Source of the DNA: Leisingera coralii
GTDB taxonomy: Bacteria > Pseudomonadota > Alphaproteobacteria > Rhodobacterales > Rhodobacteraceae
Assembly: GCF_049056525.1 (NCBI RefSeq)
Contig: NZ_JBHUPT010000007.1
Span: 1-64,000 of the forward strand
DNA length: 64,000 nt
Reading direction: 5' to 3'
The translations under genes and the position numbers were made by a program. Positions 33,914 to 41,431 of this stretch are shown here, in pieces. A model generated the notes under the pieces. The model ran no database searches. It saw only the letters and a list, made by a program, of their open reading frames with translations, and was not told the DNA's origin. Within the stretch, counting starts at the first letter, position 1. Every line of letters begins with the position of its first letter.

Positions 33914-35220
33914 TCCCTCCGGTAAACGGGCTCACCGGCCACGTAGGTGGCTTCAACCCGGCCCTGCATCCGCTGGCCGTCATAAGGCGTGTTCTGCGAT
34001 TTCGAGCGCAGCTTGAAACGGTCCAGAACAAAGGGCACATCCGGATCGAACAGCACCAGATCGGCGGGCGCGCCCTCGGCGAGGCGGCCGCTTTCCAGCC
34101 CCAGCCGTTTCGCCGGGTTCAGTGACATGGCGCGGAACAGGGTGGGCAGATCCAGCAGTTCGGCGTGGTACAGCCGCAGCGCCGCAGGCAGCAGCGTCTC
34201 CAGCGCCACTGCGCCGGCCGCCGCCTCCTCAAACGGCAGGCGCTTGCTTTCCTCATCCTGCGGCGTGTGCATGGAGGAGATGATATCGATCAGCCCCGAA
34301 CGCACCGCCTCGACCACTGCCAGCCGGTCATCCTCGGAGCGCAGCGGCGGCTTCACCTTGAAGAAGCTGCGGTAGCCCGCCACGTCCAGCTCGTTCAGCG
34401 TCAGGTGATGGACCGAGGTGCCCGCGGTGATGTCCAGCCCGTTGTTCTTGGCCCGCTCCAGCGCGGGCAGGGCGCGGGCCGTGGTGATCTGGTCGGCATG
34501 GTATTTCGCGCCGGTCATTTCCAGCAGCGCAATGTCGCGGTCCAGCCCCATCCGCTCCGCCATCGGCGACACGGAGGGCAGGCCATAAAGCGCGGCGAAC
34601 TTGCCGCTGGTGGCGGCCGCGCCCTTGCTCAGGCCCGGCTCCTGCGGGTGGGCGATGACAAGGGCGCCGCAGGAGCGGGCATAGGTCAGCGCGCGCTGAA
34701 ACACCTTGGTGTTCTGAACCACGTGGTCGCAATCGGAAAAGGCCACCGCACCGGCATCCATAAGGAAGCCGATCTCGGTCATCTCGCGCCCCTCGCGCCC
34801 CTTGGTCAGCGCCGCCATCGGCAGCACGTTCACCGGCGTGTCGGCCTGGGCGCGGCGGGTGACGAATTCCAGCGTTTCCGGGCTGTCGATCGCAGGCGCG
34901 GTGTCCGGGCGGGTCACGATGGTGGTAACCCCGCCTGCGGCGGCCGCAAGCCCCGCGGATTTATAGCTTTCCTTGTGCCGCTCGCCCGGCTCGCACACCT
35001 TGACGCCGATATCGACAATCCCCGGTGCCAGGCTTTTGCCGCTGCAGTCGATATGGGTCACATCTTCTGACCTGATGTTTCGCGCGCGAAACAACTGGTC
35101 AGGATCGGTGACGTTCTTTTCGACCGCAGCGATCCGCCCGTTTTGGACCAGCACCATGCCCGGTGTATCGCTGCCATCCTCCGGGTCGATCAGGCGGGCG
35201 TTGGTGAAGAGAGTGCTCAT
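33910..35220 (-). CDS. pyrC: Dihydroorotase-like protein PyrC', probably non-catalytic
   Basis: 436-residue amidohydrolase-fold protein with the dihydroorotase layout, but most metal ligands are missing. The HxH after the first strand is replaced (PGIVDIGVKVCEPG), the second-shell histidine in the HxxH block is YHADQIT, and the catalytic Asp of the DHAPH block is lost (SMHTPQDE). Such PyrC' proteins are known next to pyrB in Pseudomonas and alphaproteobacteria, where they are inactive as dihydroorotase and needed to assemble aspartate transcarbamoylase. An active PyrC must then be encoded elsewhere. It overlaps both neighbours by 4 bp. Confidence 0.88.
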   Translation of the reverse strand: MSTLFTNARLIDPEDGSDTPGMVLVQNGRIAAVEKNVTDPDQLFRARNIRSEDVTHIDCSGKSLAPGIVDIGVKVCEPGERHKESYKSAGLAAAAGGVTTIVTRPDTAPAIDSPETLEFVTRRAQADTPVNVLPMAALTKGREGREMTEIGFLMDAGAVAFSDCDHVVQNTKVFQRALTYARSCGALVIAHPQEPGLSKGAAATSGKFAALYGLPSVSPMAERMGLDRDIALLEMTGAKYHADQITTARALPALERAKNNGLDITAGTSVHHLTLNELDVAGYRSFFKVKPPLRSEDDRLAVVEAVRSGLIDIISSMHTPQDEESKRLPFEEAAAGAVALETLLPAALRLYHAELLDLPTLFRAMSLNPAKRLGLESGRLAEGAPADLVLFDPDVPFVLDRFKLRSKSQNTPYDGQRMQGRVEATYVAGEPVYRRD

Positions 35221-35600
35221 GCCTTGGCTCTTTCGATTGCGTTGAGGGTCGCGGCCGGGTCGGCCTGGTATTTGATAAGGTGCTTGTCGCCGCCCTTGGT
35301 GACCACCTGCACATAGCTGCCCATGGTGCGGACGGTGCCGATCTGGGCAAGCGGCACGCTGCGGCCGGCCGGGCCGGTAAGCGTGGTCTCAGTCAGCGTC
35401 CAGACCACCGCCAGCTCCTCGCTGGCCATATACCAGCCGCGCAAGGAGATCGCGGCCAGCCCGCCGATGGCGCCGGTCCAGATGTGCGGGCTGCCCATGA
35501 TCCACAGCACCGCCATGGCGCCGCCCATGCCGATGGCCGCCATCCAGGCGTGGGCGCGGACATAGGCGCCGCGGTCCGGTCTGATCTCCTGTGCCGCCAT
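35217..35600 (-). CDS. Small membrane protein with PH-like tail
   Basis: 127 residues. Two adjacent hydrophobic helices (about 20-36 and 42-58) are followed by a soluble part with the rhythm of a bacterial PH domain (VVWTLTETTLTGPAGRSVPL, then IGTVRTMGSYVQVVTKGGD). The start ATG shares one base with the stop of the upstream gene and the stop overlaps the pyrC' start (ATGA). It is thus locked between pyrB and pyrC'. A role in locating the enzyme complex at the membrane can be imagined but is unproven. Confidence 0.78.
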   Translation of the reverse strand: MAAQEIRPDRGAYVRAHAWMAAIGMGGAMAVLWIMGSPHIWTGAIGGLAAISLRGWYMASEELAVVWTLTETTLTGPAGRSVPLAQIGTVRTMGSYVQVVTKGGDKHLIKYQADPAATLNAIERAKA

Positions 35601-36142
35601 CAGGTCACGAGCACCCAGATCAGCAGCGCAATCAGCAGCATCACCACGGCAAACAGCCCCGCACCGATGCGGCGGGCCTGCGACCGCGCCGCGCGCGGCG
35701 GCAGTTTCGGGGCGGAATAGGGCTTGGCGCTCTCGGCGGTTTCGGGCGGCGCGCTCCAATTGGTCCGGCGCTCGCCATAGGTGCCGATCAGGTTGATTTG
35801 ATTTGCCGGAGTCAGCCGCGTTTCTTTGCCGTCAAAGGCGCGGGAGCGGATCAGCAGCACATGGCCTTCTTGCGCCTCCAGCATCGCGCGGTCTTCCTCC
35901 ACCTGCGCCCGCGGCACGCCGCAGCCTTCGGTGAGGTAACCTGTCAGGCCGATATCCTCCAGGTCGGAGACCGGGAAGACCTCCACCTGGTCCATGTCGA
36001 GCGCCTCGATCCCCAGGACCTGCGCCAGCGCGCCGGGCTCCTTCAGGAACGCCGCCTGCTCGGGCCGCATGTCCAGCGCAAACAGCCGGATCACACCGCG
36101 CTCGCCCGCCGGGATATGGATCACGCCCTCCACGCTGCTCAT
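35600..36142 (-). CDS. Tail-anchored protein of unknown function in the pyrB operon
   Basis: 180 residues. About 150 soluble residues with no motif I recognise are followed by a basic stretch (RAARSQARRIG) and one C-terminal hydrophobic helix (AGLFAVVMLLIALLIWVLV), so it is predicted as a tail-anchored inner-membrane protein. The start overlaps the pyrB stop by 4 bp and the stop overlaps the next gene by one base. Confidence 0.78.
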   Translation of the reverse strand: MSSVEGVIHIPAGERGVIRLFALDMRPEQAAFLKEPGALAQVLGIEALDMDQVEVFPVSDLEDIGLTGYLTEGCGVPRAQVEEDRAMLEAQEGHVLLIRSRAFDGKETRLTPANQINLIGTYGERRTNWSAPPETAESAKPYSAPKLPPRAARSQARRIGAGLFAVVMLLIALLIWVLVT

Positions 36143-37089
36143 CCGGCCTTGGCCTGGCGCTCGGCGCGCAGGTTGCGGGCCAGGAGGTCCATCGCCGCCA
36201 TCCGCACCGCGACGCCCATTTCCACCTGCTCCTGAATGACCGAGCGGTTGATGTCGTCGGCGAGCGTCCCGTCGATCTCCACCCCGCGGTTCATCGGGCC
36301 GGGGTGCATGACGATGGCGTCGGGCTTGGCTTGGCTGAGCTTGTCGGCGTCCAGCCCGTAGCGGTGGTAGTATTCGCGCTCCGACGGGATGAAACCGCCG
36401 TCCATGCGTTCCTTCTGCAGCCGCAGCATCATCACCACGTCCACATCCTTCAGCCCCTCGCGCATGTCGTCATAGATCTCGGCGCCGAACTCGGCGAACT
36501 GTGCGGGCACCAGCGTCGGCGGGCCGATCAGGCGAATGCGGTTTTCCATCTTGCCCAGCAGGATCAGGTTGGAGCGGGCGACGCGGCTATGGGCAATATC
36601 GCCGCAGATCGCGATGTTCAGCCGGTGCAGGCGGCCCTTGGAGCGGCGGATCGTCAGCGCGTCCAGGAGCGCCTGGGTCGGGTGCTCATGCTTGCCGTCG
36701 CCCGCGTTCAGCACCGCGCAGTTCACCTTCTGCGCCAACAGGTCCACTGCGCCGGAATGCGGGTGGCGGACAACCAGCAGGTCCGGGTGCATCGCGTTCA
36801 GCGTCATCGCGGTGTCGATCAGGGTCTCGCCCTTTTTGATCGAGGAGGCCTGCATCGCCATGTTCATGACGTCGGCGCCCAGCCGCTTGCCCGCCAGCTC
36901 GAACGAGGCCTGGGTGCGGGTGGAGTTCTCGAAGAACATGTTGATCTGGGTGAGGCCCGCCAGCACGTCGGAGTGTTTCTCGGGGCGGCGGTTCAGCGCC
37001 ACATAGTCGTCGGCCAGGTCGAGGATCGCGGTGATCTCATGCGGCTTCAGCGGTTCGATGCCAAGCAGGTGGCGGTGTTCGAAGGACAT
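36139..37089 (-). CDS. pyrB: Aspartate carbamoyltransferase catalytic subunit
   Basis: Second enzyme of pyrimidine synthesis, joining carbamoyl phosphate and aspartate. 316 residues with the carbamoyl-phosphate loop FFENSTRT, the 80s-loop-like block SIKKGET, HPTQALLD, and the aspartate-side motif HPGPMNRG. No pyrI is present, as expected for the pyrB/pyrC' class of dodecameric enzymes. It is the first gene of a six-gene operon with overlapping ends. No attenuator is evident in the 207-bp divergent gap upstream. Confidence 0.96.
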   Translation of the reverse strand: MSFEHRHLLGIEPLKPHEITAILDLADDYVALNRRPEKHSDVLAGLTQINMFFENSTRTQASFELAGKRLGADVMNMAMQASSIKKGETLIDTAMTLNAMHPDLLVVRHPHSGAVDLLAQKVNCAVLNAGDGKHEHPTQALLDALTIRRSKGRLHRLNIAICGDIAHSRVARSNLILLGKMENRIRLIGPPTLVPAQFAEFGAEIYDDMREGLKDVDVVMMLRLQKERMDGGFIPSEREYYHRYGLDADKLSQAKPDAIVMHPGPMNRGVEIDGTLADDINRSVIQEQVEMGVAVRMAAMDLLARNLRAERQAKAG

Positions 37090-37178
37090 ATGGGGCAGCT
37101 CCGCTTGATTTGCCGGTTCTTATAGGCGGGGCAGGCGGGTGCGGCAAGGCGTTGCCGCGGGTTGCGGATGTCTTGCAG

Positions 37179-37228
37179 GCGAGGGGCCGGCCCCTCGCGC
37201 TCCCCGGAGTATTTTCTGAAAGATGAAA
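37179..37228 (+). repeat. F element (copy 3)
   Basis: A perfect 20-bp palindrome GCGAGGGGCCGGCCCCTCGC (37179-37198) is followed after 7 nt by GGAGTATTTTCTGAAAGATG and AAA (37206-37228). This variant of the AT-rich motif matches the reverse complement of 57784-57805 at 19 of 22 positions. It lies in the divergent gap between pyrB and the glycosylase gene. Confidence 0.65.
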
Positions 37229-37296
37229 GGCTTGAATCTGCGGCATGGCGGCGGAGAGGTGTTCCGCTTGCCGGCTGGGCGGAGTAGCTTGGGCAC

Positions 37297-38061
37297 ATGG
37301 AATCGGCATTGGATTACTGGAGCGCCCGGGCGCTGTTGGAATGGCAGGCGGAGCTTGGCGCGACTGAGGCGCTGTGCGACGCGCCGGTCGACCGCTATGC
37401 GCTGGAGCAGGCCGCGCCAAAGCCGAAGCCGGGAGCCGCGCCGGCCCCGCCGCCCAAGCCGAAGGAAGTGGATCCGGTGGAGGTGGCGCAGAAGGCCGCC
37501 AAGGGGGCCGCGTCGCTGCCCGCCCTGCGCGATGCGCTGGCAGCCTTCGACCATTGCGAGCTGAAGCGCGGCGCGCGCAACCTGGTGTTCTCGGACGGCC
37601 AGCCTGGCGCGCGGGTGATGATCATCGGCGAGGCGCCGGGCCGCGACGAGGATCTGCAGGGCAAGCCGTTTGTGGGGCGGGCCGGGCAGCTTCTGGACAA
37701 GATGCTGGAAGCGATCGGTCTCAGCCGCGCGGAAAGCGTTTATATTACCAATGTGCTGCCGTGGCGGCCGCCGCAGAACCGCGATCCGCTGCCGGCGGAG
37801 ATTGCCATGCTGACGCCTTTCCTGGAGCGGCATGTGGCGCTGGCAGAGCCGGATATCCTGGTGCTGATGGGCAATATCAGCTGCCAGGCGGTGCTGGGCA
37901 AACGCGGCATCACCCGGCTGCGCGGCAAATGGGACCAGGCCTGGAACAAGCCGGTGATCCCGATGTTCCACCCCGCCTACCTGCTGCGCCAGCCGTCGCA
38001 GAAGCGGCTGGCCTGGGCAGACCTGCTGGAGCTGAAGGCGCGGCTGGGCGCCCGGAACTGA
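37297..38061 (+). CDS. Uracil-DNA glycosylase, family 4-like without Fe-S cysteines
   Basis: 254-residue glycosylase of the UDG fold, removing uracil from DNA. Motif A is GEAPGRDEDLQGKPFVG and motif B MFHPAYLLR. Family 4 enzymes carry four cysteines for a 4Fe-4S cluster, one in the KCRPPxNR block and one in the following CxPyL block. Here these read VLPWRPPQNRDP and LTPFLERH, and only three cysteines occur in the whole protein, so the cluster is very likely absent. A Pro/Lys/Ala-rich N-terminal linker is extra. The start is the first ATG after the F element. Confidence 0.88.
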   Translation: MESALDYWSARALLEWQAELGATEALCDAPVDRYALEQAAPKPKPGAAPAPPPKPKEVDPVEVAQKAAKGAASLPALRDALAAFDHCELKRGARNLVFSDGQPGARVMIIGEAPGRDEDLQGKPFVGRAGQLLDKMLEAIGLSRAESVYITNVLPWRPPQNRDPLPAEIAMLTPFLERHVALAEPDILVLMGNISCQAVLGKRGITRLRGKWDQAWNKPVIPMFHPAYLLRQPSQKRLAWADLLELKARLGARN

Positions 38062-38085
38062 AACCGGCCCGGAAGGAGGTGCCCC

Positions 38086-38685
38086 ATGAAAATCCTCGCA
38101 TTTTCCGATCTGCATCTGTCGGCCGCGCATGCAGCGGATCTGGTGGCGGCCAGCGCGGCTGCGGATCTGGTCATCGGCGCCGGCGATTTCTGCAATTGCC
38201 GGCAGGGGATGGACCGGGCTGTTGCGATGCTGGCAGGTCTGAAGGCGCCAATGGTGGCGGTGCCCGGCAACGGCGAAAGCGCCGATGAACTGCGTGCGGC
38301 AGGCCTGCCGGACACCACGGTGCTGCATGGTGAAGGCGTGGAGGCCGAAGGGCTTCGCCTGTTCGGGCTGGGGTATGGTGTGCCGGAAACGCCTTTCGGC
38401 AGCTGGTCCTGCGACCTGAGCGAGCTGCAGGCGGCGGCGATGCTCGCGGCCTGTGATCACGCGGATATCCTGATTTCCCATTCACCGCCCAAGGGGCTGG
38501 GGGATGTGACCTCCGGCGGGCTGTCCGTCGGCTCCACCGCCGTCAGGGCTGCGGCGGAGCGGATCCGGCCGCAGCTGCTGCTGTGCGGCCATGTGCATGA
38601 TTGCTGGGGCTTTCGCGGCAATCTAGGGAAAACGCAGGTGGCCAATCTGGGCCCCGGCGTGAGCTGGTTCGAGGTGGAGCCATGA
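38086..38685 (+). CDS. Metallophosphoesterase family protein, motifs degenerate
   Basis: 199 residues of the calcineurin-like fold. Motif I FSDLHLS and the late GHVHDCWG motif are intact. Motif II reads GAGDFCNCR where GDxxD(R) is usual and motif III PGNGES where GNHE is usual, so two metal-site positions are changed. It may be a phosphodiesterase with altered metal binding. The LysE gene start overlaps its stop (ATGA). Confidence 0.8.
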   Translation: MKILAFSDLHLSAAHAADLVAASAAADLVIGAGDFCNCRQGMDRAVAMLAGLKAPMVAVPGNGESADELRAAGLPDTTVLHGEGVEAEGLRLFGLGYGVPETPFGSWSCDLSELQAAAMLAACDHADILISHSPPKGLGDVTSGGLSVGSTAVRAAAERIRPQLLLCGHVHDCWGFRGNLGKTQVANLGPGVSWFEVEP

Positions 38686-39302
38686 TTGATGCTGTGACCT
38701 TGCTGGCGTTCATCCCGGCGGCGCTGGCGCTGAACCTGACCCCGGGGGCGGACATGATGTTCTGCCTGGGCCAGGGCTTGCGCTCGGGACGGCGGGCGGC
38801 AGTGGCGGCCAGCGCCGGTATCTCGGCGGGCAGCATGGTGCATGTAGCCTTGGCCGGGCTGGGGCTGGGTGCGGCGGTTTCCGCAATGCCGGGGCTGTTC
38901 GACGTAATCCGCTGGGTTGGCGTGGCTTATCTGCTGTATCTGGCCTGGGGCGCCTTGCGCAGCGGTCCGGTCACGGCGGACATGCCCGCGGTGCCCGCAC
39001 GGCGGGCGTTCCGGTCCGGATTCCTCGTCAACCTGACCAACCCCAAGGTGATCCTGTTTGTGCTGGCCTTTGTGCCGCAATTCGTCAAGCCGGAGGCGGG
39101 CCCGGTGCTGGCGCAGTTCCTGATCTTCGGGCTGATCCTGGCGGCGGGCGGATTTTTCATCAACGGGCTGGCAGGCATTTTTGCAGGCCAGGCCGGGCAG
39201 CGGCTGACCGGCTCGCCGCTGTTTGCGCGCTGGCTGGGGCGGGTCTCGGCCGGGATTTTTGCAGGGCTGGCCGTGCGGCTGGCGATTATGGAGAGGGCCT
39301 AG
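38682..39302 (+). CDS. LysE/RhtB family amino acid exporter
   Basis: 206-residue inner-membrane protein with six hydrophobic segments. The N-terminal LNLTPGADMMFCLGQGLRSG and the central LVNLTNPKVILFVLAFVPQF (split by family convention at TNPK) are LysE/RhtB signatures. It exports amino acids such as homoserine, threonine or lysine. The substrate is not predictable. It is coupled by ATGA to the phosphoesterase gene and directly abuts moaB. Confidence 0.9.
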   Translation: MIDAVTLLAFIPAALALNLTPGADMMFCLGQGLRSGRRAAVAASAGISAGSMVHVALAGLGLGAAVSAMPGLFDVIRWVGVAYLLYLAWGALRSGPVTADMPAVPARRAFRSGFLVNLTNPKVILFVLAFVPQFVKPEAGPVLAQFLIFGLILAAGGFFINGLAGIFAGQAGQRLTGSPLFARWLGRVSAGIFAGLAVRLAIMERA

Positions 39303-39845
39303 ATGTCCCGTATCGACGAAAACATGGAGTTCATCCCGGTCCGCATCGCGGTGCTGACCGTTTCGGACAGCCGCACGCTGGAGGACGACCGCTCCGGCCA
39401 GGTGCTGGTGGACCGCCTGGGCGAGGCGGGTCACGTGCTGGCTGCCCGCAAGATCATCCCCGATGAGCGGGCAGAGATCACCGCGCAGCTGCGCGCCTGG
39501 GTGGCGGATCCGGAAGTGGATGTGGTGATCTCGACCGGCGGCACCGGGCTGACCGGGCGCGACGTGACGGTGGAGGCGCACCGCGACGTCTATGAAAAGG
39601 AGATCGAGGCCTTCGGCACCGTCTTCACCTGGGTCTCGATGCAGAAGATCGGCACCAGCGCGGTGCAGTCGCGCGCCACCGGCGGGGTCGCGGGCGGCAC
39701 CTATCTGTTTGCGCTGCCCGGCAGCCCCGGCGCCTGCAAGGACGGCTGGGATGAAATCCTGTCAAAACAGCTCGATTACCGCCACCGGCCCTGCAATTTC
39801 GTGGAAATCATGCCCAGATTGGAGGAACATCTGCGCCGGAAGTGA
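39303..39845 (+). CDS. moaB: Molybdenum cofactor biosynthesis protein B
   Basis: 180-residue MoaB/Mog-type protein that adenylates molybdopterin before metal insertion. Conserved blocks: LTVSDSRTLEDDRSG, ISTGGTGLTGRDVTVEA and FALPGSPGACKDGWDEIL. The ATG follows the LysE stop with no gap. It is away from the moaDE and mobAB-moeA loci, so pathway genes are split over three transcripts here. Confidence 0.92.
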   Translation: MSRIDENMEFIPVRIAVLTVSDSRTLEDDRSGQVLVDRLGEAGHVLAARKIIPDERAEITAQLRAWVADPEVDVVISTGGTGLTGRDVTVEAHRDVYEKEIEAFGTVFTWVSMQKIGTSAVQSRATGGVAGGTYLFALPGSPGACKDGWDEILSKQLDYRHRPCNFVEIMPRLEEHLRRK

Positions 39846-39971
39846 GCGGCTGCGGCGTGTAACCTCGTAAACCTGTGCGGAAATTCTATATTTTCAAGCA
39901 GGATCAAGGCATTTTACGCTTTGGCAGGCCGTGCGCGGTCCCGGCAGCAGCCGCCACCGGAAGGGAGAAAC

Positions 39972-41426
39972 ATGCGCTTTTTGCGTCAGAGTGTGACAGG
40001 GGTTTTCCTGGCGGCGGTCACGGCGGCACTGCTGCTATATGCCGGGCAGCTGATTTTCGGCGCAATCGAGGCGCAGCTGAACGCGGAGAAGAAGCAGCCT
40101 CCGGCGCGGGAGCGGATTTTTGCGGTCAATGTGGTGACGGCGGATCTGCAGACGGTGGCGCCGGAGCTGACCGCCTTTGGCCGGGTAGAGAGCCGCCGCA
40201 CGCTGGAATTGCGCACGGCGGTCGGCGGTCGGGTGGTGCAGCTGTCTGAGGATTTCGAGGAAGGCGGCACGGTCCGCGCGGGAGAGGTGCTGGTGCAGAT
40301 CGACCCGGCGGACGCGCAGGCGGCTTTGGACCGGGCTGAGGCCGACATGATGGATGCCCGCGCCGAGGAGCGCGATGCGGGCCGGGCGTTGGTGCTGGCG
40401 CAGGATGAGCTGCAGGCCACCCAGGACCAGGCCCAGTTGCGCGAACGGGCCTTTCAGCGGCAGGTGGATCTGGCGGACCGGGGCGTAGGCACCGCGGCGG
40501 CGGTGGAAACCGCGGAGCTGGCGGCGGTGCAGGCGCGCCAGGCGGTGATCTCGCGCCGTCAGGCGGTGAGTCAGGCAGAGGCCCGCGCGGATCAGGCCGC
40601 CACCCGGGTGGCACGGGCGCAGATCGCGCTGGACGAGGCGCGCCGTGACCTGGACGACACCACAATCAAGGCCCGTTTCGACGGCACCCTGCAGGCGGTG
40701 AGCCTGGTGCAGGGACGGCTGGTCTCGGCCAACGAAAAGCTCGCGGACCTGGTAGATCCGGACCTGCTGGAAGTGGCCTTCAGGGTTTCGACCGCGCAAT
40801 ACGCCCGGCTGCTGGACGCGGAGGGGCATTTGCTGCGGGCACCTGTGCGGGTGACGCTGGATGCCGACGGGGCGGGGCTGAGCGCCGCCGGGCGGATCTC
40901 CCGCGCCAGCGGCGCGGCGGGTGACGGGCAGACCGGGCGGCTGGTCTATGCGCGCCTGGACACTGCCCCCGGGTTTGAGCCCGGCGATTTTGTCACCGTC
41001 AAGGTGACAGAGCCCGAGGTCGCGGCGGTGGCCCGTGTGCCCGCTTCGGCGCTGGGGGCGGATGGCTCGGTGCTGGTGCTGGGCGAGGAGGGGCGGCTGG
41101 AGGCGCTGCCGGTCGAGCTGGTGCGCCGCCAGGGCGATGATGTGCTGATCCGCGGCGCCGGGCTGGAGGGCCGCGAGGTTGTCACCGGCCGCACGCCGCT
41201 CCTGGGCGCTGGCATCAAGGTGCGCCCCTTGCGCCAGGGCGCCGAGGTGCAGGCGCTGCCGGAGCTGATCGAGCTGAGCGACGAGCGCCGCGCCCGGCTG
41301 GTGGCCTTTGTCGAGGGCAGCAGCGCGATGCCGACCGAGATGAAGGCCAAGATGCTGCAGCAGCTGGCCGAGGCGCGGGTGCCGGCGCAATTGGTCTCCC
41401 GCATTGAATCCCGGATGGGAGGCTGA
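39972..41426 (+). CDS. RND efflux periplasmic adaptor subunit
   Basis: 484-residue membrane-fusion protein. An N-terminal hydrophobic anchor (about 8-27) leads to a lipoyl-like half (AVGGRVVQLSEDFEEGGTV), an alpha-helical hairpin of about 100 residues rich in Ala/Arg/Gln/Glu, the second lipoyl half (ARFDGTLQAVSLVQGRLV), then beta-barrel and membrane-proximal domains. It bridges the inner-membrane pump and an outer-membrane channel. The start is chosen at MRFLRQ behind AAGGGAGAAAC. The pump gene follows 5 bp later. No outer-membrane factor gene is adjacent. Confidence 0.9.
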   Translation: MRFLRQSVTGVFLAAVTAALLLYAGQLIFGAIEAQLNAEKKQPPARERIFAVNVVTADLQTVAPELTAFGRVESRRTLELRTAVGGRVVQLSEDFEEGGTVRAGEVLVQIDPADAQAALDRAEADMMDARAEERDAGRALVLAQDELQATQDQAQLRERAFQRQVDLADRGVGTAAAVETAELAAVQARQAVISRRQAVSQAEARADQAATRVARAQIALDEARRDLDDTTIKARFDGTLQAVSLVQGRLVSANEKLADLVDPDLLEVAFRVSTAQYARLLDAEGHLLRAPVRVTLDADGAGLSAAGRISRASGAAGDGQTGRLVYARLDTAPGFEPGDFVTVKVTEPEVAAVARVPASALGADGSVLVLGEEGRLEALPVELVRRQGDDVLIRGAGLEGREVVTGRTPLLGAGIKVRPLRQGAEVQALPELIELSDERRARLVAFVEGSSAMPTEMKAKMLQQLAEARVPAQLVSRIESRMGG

Positions 41427-41431
41427 GGGCC

